A program made the position numbers and the translations under genes. The notes below the pieces were generated by a model that saw only the letters and a program-made list of their open reading frames with translations, made no database searches and was not told the origin of the DNA. A DNA stretch of 64,000 nt from Mogibacterium sp. (lineage in GTDB: Bacteria > Bacillota > Clostridia > Peptostreptococcales > Anaerovoracaceae), in assembly GCA_017433975.1 (NCBI GenBank), contig JAFRGD010000008.1, forward strand, positions 1-64,000. Reading direction: 5' to 3'. Numbering within the stretch: position 1 is the first letter of the stretch; every line of letters begins with the position of its first letter. Of this stretch, positions 59,383 through 64,000 are shown piece after piece.

Positions 59383-61768
59383 AGCACTCGAGTTACTTGA
59401 ATTTAACAAGATCATAGACATGCTCGCCGCACAGGCGGGGTCGGGCCTCGCGAAGGAAAGAATCGCGCGGCTCGTCCCTCTGAGCAATGAACGAATGGTA
59501 AGAGAAGCATTAACGGAAACTAGTGAAGCGGTTTCCGTTATTGTGTATAAAGGCGCCATTCCGATCGGCGAACTCGGCGACATGTCCGGCCTGCTCTCCA
59601 TGGTTTCCAAGGGCAGGTCGCTTACTATGCGTGAATTACTTGCGGTCCGGCGGAACCTGCAGATCGCGCGGGAGGTGCGCGCGTTTCTGACGCGTGACGT
59701 GCCGCCGCTGCAGCAGATCGCGGAGATGGCCAACCTGATCGAGGTGATCTCGAGCCTCGAGCAGGACATCGACCGGTGCATCCTCTCGGAGGACGAGATG
59801 GCGGACAACGCTTCGCCGACGCTCCGGGACATCCGGCGGGACATCCGGAACAAGAACGACAGTATCCGGAGCCGCCTCGGCAAATACACCGGGTCACAGG
59901 CGATGCAAAAATACCTGCAGGACTCGATCGTGACGATGCGGAACGGCCGGTACGTCATCCCGGTCAAGCGCGAATACGCAGCCATGGTTCCGGGGCTCGT
60001 TCACGACCAGTCGCAGACGGGCGCCACGCTCTTCATCGAGCCGCAGGCGATCGTCACGCTGAACAATGAATTGAAAGAGCTTTCTCTCGCGGAGGAGGCG
60101 GAGATCGCGCGCATTCTCGCACAGCTCTCCGGCCGCGTGCAGGAGCACCGGCATCAGATTGCGAACAACCAGGAGCTGCTGATCAAGCTCGACGTGATCA
60201 ATGCAAAAGGCAAGCTGTCATATAGCATGGACGCGGCCGCGCCGCAGCTCAACACCGACGGCTTCATCGACATCCGCTGCGGGCGCCACCCGCTGATTCC
60301 GGCGGACCGCGTGGTTCCGATCGACGTGGAACTCGGAGGTGACTTCAAGACGCTCCTGATCACCGGCCCGAACACGGGCGGCAAGACCGCCACGCTTAAG
60401 ACCATCGGCCTGTTCATCCTGATGGCGCTCAGCGGGCTGCACATTCCGGCCGATGAGAGCAGCAAGATCCCGGTACTTGACGAGGTCTACGCGGATATCG
60501 GAGACGAGCAGAGCATCGAGCAGAGCCTGAGCACGTTCTCTTCCCATATGAAGAACATCGTCGAGATCTCCGGCAAGGCGACCGACAATACGCTGGTCCT
60601 GCTGGATGAGCTCGGCGCAGGGACCGACCCGACGGAGGGTGCGGCCCTTGGCATCGCGCTCCTCGAGGCGCTCCGGGAGCGGGGGGCCTTGGTGTGCGCG
60701 ACGACGCACTACACGGAACTCAAGAAATACGCGCTTGAGGCGCCGCTCGCGCTGAACGCTTCGATGGAGTTCGACGTCGAGACGCTTTCGCCGACGTATA
60801 AACTCCGCCTGGGGCTTCCGGGCAAGTCCAACGCGTTTGAGATCTCGCGCAAGCTCGGCCTGTCGGAGGACACGATCCGGCGGGCGGAGGAGCTGCTCGA
60901 CACCAACGCGCTCGAATTCGAGAACGCGGTGACGCAGGTCGAGCAGAACAAGGTCCGCCAGGAGGCGGAACTCGCGGCGGCGCGGGAGATGCGCCGGGAA
61001 GCCGAGGCATTGCTCGCGGACGCGCGGATCAAACTGGAGCGCGCGGAGGCGAAGCGCGCCAAGCTCCTCGGCGATGCGGAGGTCGAGGCGCGGCAGATCC
61101 TGCGCGACGCGCAGGACACCGTCGACGAGATCCGGGACGAGCTGCGGGCGCTCGAGGGGAGCGCGCGCGGTGAGATCGTGCAGCAGGTCGCGGCAAGCCG
61201 CAAGCGCCTGCGCGAGGAGGAGAAACGGTACCAGACCCGCCGGGAGCCGAGCAGTTCATCGGTCCGCGGCGTGGACCCGGCGACGTTGACCGTCGGAACG
61301 CGCGTCAAGCTCCTGACAATCGACCAGAACGGCGAGGTCGCTTCTCTTCCGGACGACCGCGGCAATCTGCAGGTGCGGATCGGGTCGATCCGGATGAACG
61401 CGAACGTGCGGGACCTCATGCTCATCGAGAGCGAACCGGAGGGCAACAAGGACAAACTGAAGAGCAAATACGCGCGCAAGACCGGCTCCAGTACGCCGCG
61501 GCTTTCGGAGAGCAAGACCAAGACGATCTCTCCGAGCATCAACCTGATCGGCCGGACGCTGGACGACGCGCGCATGGAGATGGAGAAATACCTGGACGAT
61601 GTGTCGCTTTCCGGCCTGAAGCGCGTGACGATCATCCACGGCAAGGGCGAGGGAATCCTGCGGGACGGACTCCGGCAGGAGCTCCGCAAGAACAAGCGCG
61701 TCAAGTCGTTCCACTCCGCCCCGTACAACGAAGGCGGCGAGGGCGCGACAGTCGTCGACCTCAAATAG
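59372..61768 (+). CDS. mutS2: MutS2 family ATPase with Smr domain
   Basis: A 798-residue protein. MutS core helices (1-310), an ABC-type ATPase with Walker A LLITGPNTGGKTATLKTIGL and Walker B LVLLDELGAGTDPTEGAALG, a coiled-coil linker (520-640), a KOW-like segment (TVGTRVKLLTIDQNGEVASL) and a C-terminal Smr domain with HGKGEG. It acts on stalled ribosomes and in suppressing recombination. The Smr LDLR motif reads INLIG, losing Asp and Arg. ATG 59372 lies within the zapA 3' end, giving translational coupling. Confidence 0.94.
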   Translation: MNSRALELLEFNKIIDMLAAQAGSGLAKERIARLVPLSNERMVREALTETSEAVSVIVYKGAIPIGELGDMSGLLSMVSKGRSLTMRELLAVRRNLQIAREVRAFLTRDVPPLQQIAEMANLIEVISSLEQDIDRCILSEDEMADNASPTLRDIRRDIRNKNDSIRSRLGKYTGSQAMQKYLQDSIVTMRNGRYVIPVKREYAAMVPGLVHDQSQTGATLFIEPQAIVTLNNELKELSLAEEAEIARILAQLSGRVQEHRHQIANNQELLIKLDVINAKGKLSYSMDAAAPQLNTDGFIDIRCGRHPLIPADRVVPIDVELGGDFKTLLITGPNTGGKTATLKTIGLFILMALSGLHIPADESSKIPVLDEVYADIGDEQSIEQSLSTFSSHMKNIVEISGKATDNTLVLLDELGAGTDPTEGAALGIALLEALRERGALVCATTHYTELKKYALEAPLALNASMEFDVETLSPTYKLRLGLPGKSNAFEISRKLGLSEDTIRRAEELLDTNALEFENAVTQVEQNKVRQEAELAAAREMRREAEALLADARIKLERAEAKRAKLLGDAEVEARQILRDAQDTVDEIRDELRALEGSARGEIVQQVAASRKRLREEEKRYQTRREPSSSSVRGVDPATLTVGTRVKLLTIDQNGEVASLPDDRGNLQVRIGSIRMNANVRDLMLIESEPEGNKDKLKSKYARKTGSSTPRLSESKTKTISPSINLIGRTLDDARMEMEKYLDDVSLSGLKRVTIIHGKGEGILRDGLRQELRKNKRVKSFHSAPYNEGGEGATVVDLK

Positions 61769-61804
61769 CAGTCATTGCAACGGTTACCGGTCGGAAACGC
61801 TACC

Positions 61805-62275
61805 ATGGAAGATCTTTACATCGTCAGCAGATGCCTGCTGGGAGAGAATTGCAAATACAATGGGGGTAACAATCTGACCCCGGATGTGGTACAATTTTAT
61901 GATACACACCGCTGCGTCACGGTCTGCCCGGAGTGCCGGGGCGGGCTTCCGGCGCCGCGGCCACCGGCCGAGATCGTCCGGTCCGCGGCTGACGGGTACC
62001 GCATCGTCGACCGGAACGGCCGGGACGTGACCGAGGCGTTTCTCACGGGCGCGGCGCTGAGCTGGGCGGACGTGCAGGAGTACGCAGAGCGGAACGGCTG
62101 CCGGATCGCCGGCGCCGTCCTCAAGGCGAACAGCCCGTCCTGCGGACACGGCGTCATCTACGACGGGACGTTCTCCGGACGGCGGATCCCGGGCGACGGG
62201 GTCTTTGCCGCCATATTGCGCGGGCAAGGCATCCCCGTCCGGACCGAAGAGGACCTCGACGCGCAGAAAGAATGA
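61805..62275 (+). CDS. DUF523 family protein
   Basis: A 156-residue cytosolic protein with the DUF523 pattern: VSRCLLGENCKYNGGNNLTP, VTVCPECRGGLPAPRPPAEI, and KANSPSCGHGVIYDGTFSG. The conserved cysteines suggest a metal or Fe-S site, related to the DUF523/DUF1722 family. Function unknown. ATG 61805 is preferred over the upstream ATG 61775; the ribosome binding site is weak (CGGAAACG). Confidence 0.88.
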   Translation: MEDLYIVSRCLLGENCKYNGGNNLTPDVVQFYDTHRCVTVCPECRGGLPAPRPPAEIVRSAADGYRIVDRNGRDVTEAFLTGAALSWADVQEYAERNGCRIAGAVLKANSPSCGHGVIYDGTFSGRRIPGDGVFAAILRGQGIPVRTEEDLDAQKE

Positions 62276-62303
62276 TACATCACACCAGGAAAGGATTTGA
62301 CAT

Positions 62304-64000
62304 ATGATTGATTTTAAGAGCAGAATCGCGGAAATCATCGCAGCGACGGAGATCGGCCTGACGCCGGCAGAGGTCCGGGCCATGATTGAGGTGCCGCAGG
62401 ACAGCAAGATGGGGGACTTCGCGTTCCCGTGCTTCCGTCTGGCCAAGACGATGCGCAAGGCGCCGCAGCTGATCGCGGCGGACGTCGCCGCCAGGATCGC
62501 GGACAACGAGCTGTTTTCCTCGGTCCAGCAGGTGAACGCCTATGTGAACATGTTCCTCGACAAGGCGGCCTTTGCAAAAGAACTCGTCACGGCAGTGACG
62601 GAGGAAGGCGCAAACTACGGTCGGTCGAACGGCGGCGCGGGCCGCACGGTCATCGTCGAGTACTCCTCGCCAAACATCGCCAAGCCGTTCCACATCGGCC
62701 ACATCCGGAGCACGGTCATCGGCAACGCGATTTACAAACTGTACGACGCGGTCGGCTTCAATGTGGTCCGGATCAACCACCTCGGCGACTACGGGACCCA
62801 GTTCGGCAAGATGATCGTCGCGTACCGCAAGTGGGGCAGCGAGGAGGAACTCGCGCACGACCCGATCAAGACGCTGCTCAAGTATTATACGAGATTCCAT
62901 GAGGAAGCGGCCGAGCACCCGGAGCTGAACGACGAGGCGCGCGAGGCCTTCGTGCGGCTGGAAGCGGGCGCTCCGGAGGAGGTCGCGCTGTGGGAGAAAT
63001 TCCGCGCGCTCAGCCTCGCGGAGTTCAACCGCGTTTACGACATGCTCGGGATCACGTTCGACTCCTACGCGGGCGAAAGCTTTTATTCCGACAAGATGCC
63101 GCGTTTCATCGAGGAGCTCAAGGAGAAAGGCCTGCTCGTCCAGTCGCAGGGCGCACAGATCGTCGACCTCGAGCCGTACGGCATGACGCCGGCCATGATC
63201 ACCAAGTCCGACGGGTCGAGCCTGTACGTGACGCGGGACATCGCGGCCGCAGTCTACCGCAAGGAGCACTATGACTTCTATAAATGCCTCTACGTCGTGG
63301 CGTCCCAGCAGAACCTCCACTTCAAGCAGTGGAAGAAAGTCCTCGAACTCATGGGCTACGAGTGGCAGAAGGACTGCATCCACGTGCCGTTCGGGCTGGT
63401 CAGCCTGGCGGACGGGGACGACATCAAGATGATGTCGACGCGCGAGGGCCGGGTGGTCTTCCTCGAGGACGTCCTCACCACGGCCGTCGACAAGACTGCG
63501 GAAATCATGCGGCAGAAGAACGCCAAGGACGTGGATATCGACACCGTCTCCCGCGAAGTCGGCATCGGCGCGGTCATTTTCCAGGAGCTTTCGAACAACC
63601 GGATCAAGGATTATGTCTTCGACTGGAACAACGTGCTGAACTTCGACGGCGAGACCGGTCCGTACGTCCAGTATACGCACGCGCGTGCGTGCAGCGTGCT
63701 CCGGAACGCTGGAGTAGACGTAAATAAATTATCGGTCAATGATATTGATTTCTCGTATCTCACGATACCGAGCGCGTACGAACTGATCAAACTGATCTAT
63801 CGCGTGCCGGAGGTCGTCGTGGACGCGGCGGACAAATACGAGCCGTCCATCCTGACGCGGCACCTCGTGGACATCGCGCAGGCGTTCAATAAGTTTTATC
63901 ATGATGAACATATTCTGGTCGATGACGAGGCGGAGCGCAGCGCCAAACTGGCGCTGGTCAACGCGTCGCGGATCGTCATCGCCAACTGCCTCGGCTTGCT
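62304..64000 (+). CDS. argS: Arginyl-tRNA synthetase (3' end outside window)
   Basis: An open frame from ATG 62304 to the right edge, 565 codons visible and no stop reached. It is a class I synthetase: N-terminal additional domain, the segment VIVEYSSPNIAKPFHIGHIR with the HIGH signature, FNVVRINHLGDYGTQFGKM, and the catalytic-loop region KMMSTREGRVVFLEDVL, with the anticodon-binding helical domain beginning near LTIPSAYELIKLIY. It charges tRNA-Arg. AGGAAAGG lies 9 bp upstream of the start. Confidence 0.97.
   Translation, partial: MIDFKSRIAEIIAATEIGLTPAEVRAMIEVPQDSKMGDFAFPCFRLAKTMRKAPQLIAADVAARIADNELFSSVQQVNAYVNMFLDKAAFAKELVTAVTEEGANYGRSNGGAGRTVIVEYSSPNIAKPFHIGHIRSTVIGNAIYKLYDAVGFNVVRINHLGDYGTQFGKMIVAYRKWGSEEELAHDPIKTLLKYYTRFHEEAAEHPELNDEAREAFVRLEAGAPEEVALWEKFRALSLAEFNRVYDMLGITFDSYAGESFYSDKMPRFIEELKEKGLLVQSQGAQIVDLEPYGMTPAMITKSDGSSLYVTRDIAAAVYRKEHYDFYKCLYVVASQQNLHFKQWKKVLELMGYEWQKDCIHVPFGLVSLADGDDIKMMSTREGRVVFLEDVLTTAVDKTAEIMRQKNAKDVDIDTVSREVGIGAVIFQELSNNRIKDYVFDWNNVLNFDGETGPYVQYTHARACSVLRNAGVDVNKLSVNDIDFSYLTIPSAYELIKLIYRVPEVVVDAADKYEPSILTRHLVDIAQAFNKFYHDEHILVDDEAERSAKLALVNASRIVIANCLGL

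Noticed and set aside
1..64000. CRISPR arrays, IS elements, phage genes, tRNA or rRNA genes
   Set aside because: No regularly spaced repeats, transposase or integrase motifs, or RNA gene signatures were seen on either strand.

Overview
The window looks like a chromosomal segment of a GC-rich, Gram-positive anaerobe in the class Clostridia. The reasons are strong AGGAGG-type ribosome binding sites, a mraZ-rsmH-ftsL-PASTA transpeptidase-murF-mraY-murD-ftsW-murG-ftsQ-ftsZ cluster, ferredoxin-type aldo/keto reductases, a SpoIIE-type phosphatase and a split transketolase. An Anaerovoracaceae-like lineage is only a guess. The first ~2 kb is visibly more AT-rich with different codon use and may be acquired DNA. 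No tRNA, rRNA, CRISPR array, IS element or phage gene was recognised.

Layout. 1-2025: an unidentified C-terminus, an alpha/beta-hydrolase remnant, a cyclophilin-like lipoprotein and an Fe-S aldo/keto reductase. 2034-2290: a gene-free, strongly structured stretch ending in a terminator. 2356-8896: small membrane protein, YcaQ-like winged-helix protein, acetyltransferase, PAP2-like protein, second Fe-S aldo/keto reductase, HD hydrolase and a large lipoprotein. 8931-15105: split transketolase, SCP2-like protein, zinc alcohol dehydrogenase, MATE pump and PIG-L deacetylase. 15121-17652 (minus): ECF sigma factor fused to a membrane anchor and ectodomain, a membrane protein and a 37-residue protein.

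17731-26223 is a two-armed catabolic locus. The minus arm holds an aminotransferase, a 946-residue protein joining a PurN-like formyltransferase domain to an ADP-forming acyl-CoA synthetase, a MerR/XRE/cupin regulator and a cyclase. The plus arm holds a homocitrate-synthase-like enzyme and an M20 amidohydrolase. A consensus-like promoter faces each way. I infer amino-acid or oxo-acid fermentation; the substrate is unknown.

26275-39968 is rich in unusual proteins: a CPL-7-repeat protein with no signal peptide, a LytS-type membrane PP2C phosphatase, a MATE transporter fused to an RsbW-like ATPase domain, a Na/Pi cotransporter, a BMP/PnrA-like protein that appears cytoplasmic and carries a ParB-like domain, a metallophosphoesterase, a two-gene membrane Hsp70/actin-like system and another MATE pump. 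40005-45744: PutP symporter, TetR regulator, AGCS alanine symporter, SDR reductase and acyl-ACP thioesterase.

45824-64000 is the division and cell-wall cluster followed by an SpoU methyltransferase, zapA, mutS2, a DUF523 gene and the start of argS. MraZ-type GGAG boxes are interleaved with the mraZ promoter, a strong terminator lies between ftsL and the transpeptidase gene, and murE, murC, murB and ftsA are absent from the cluster.
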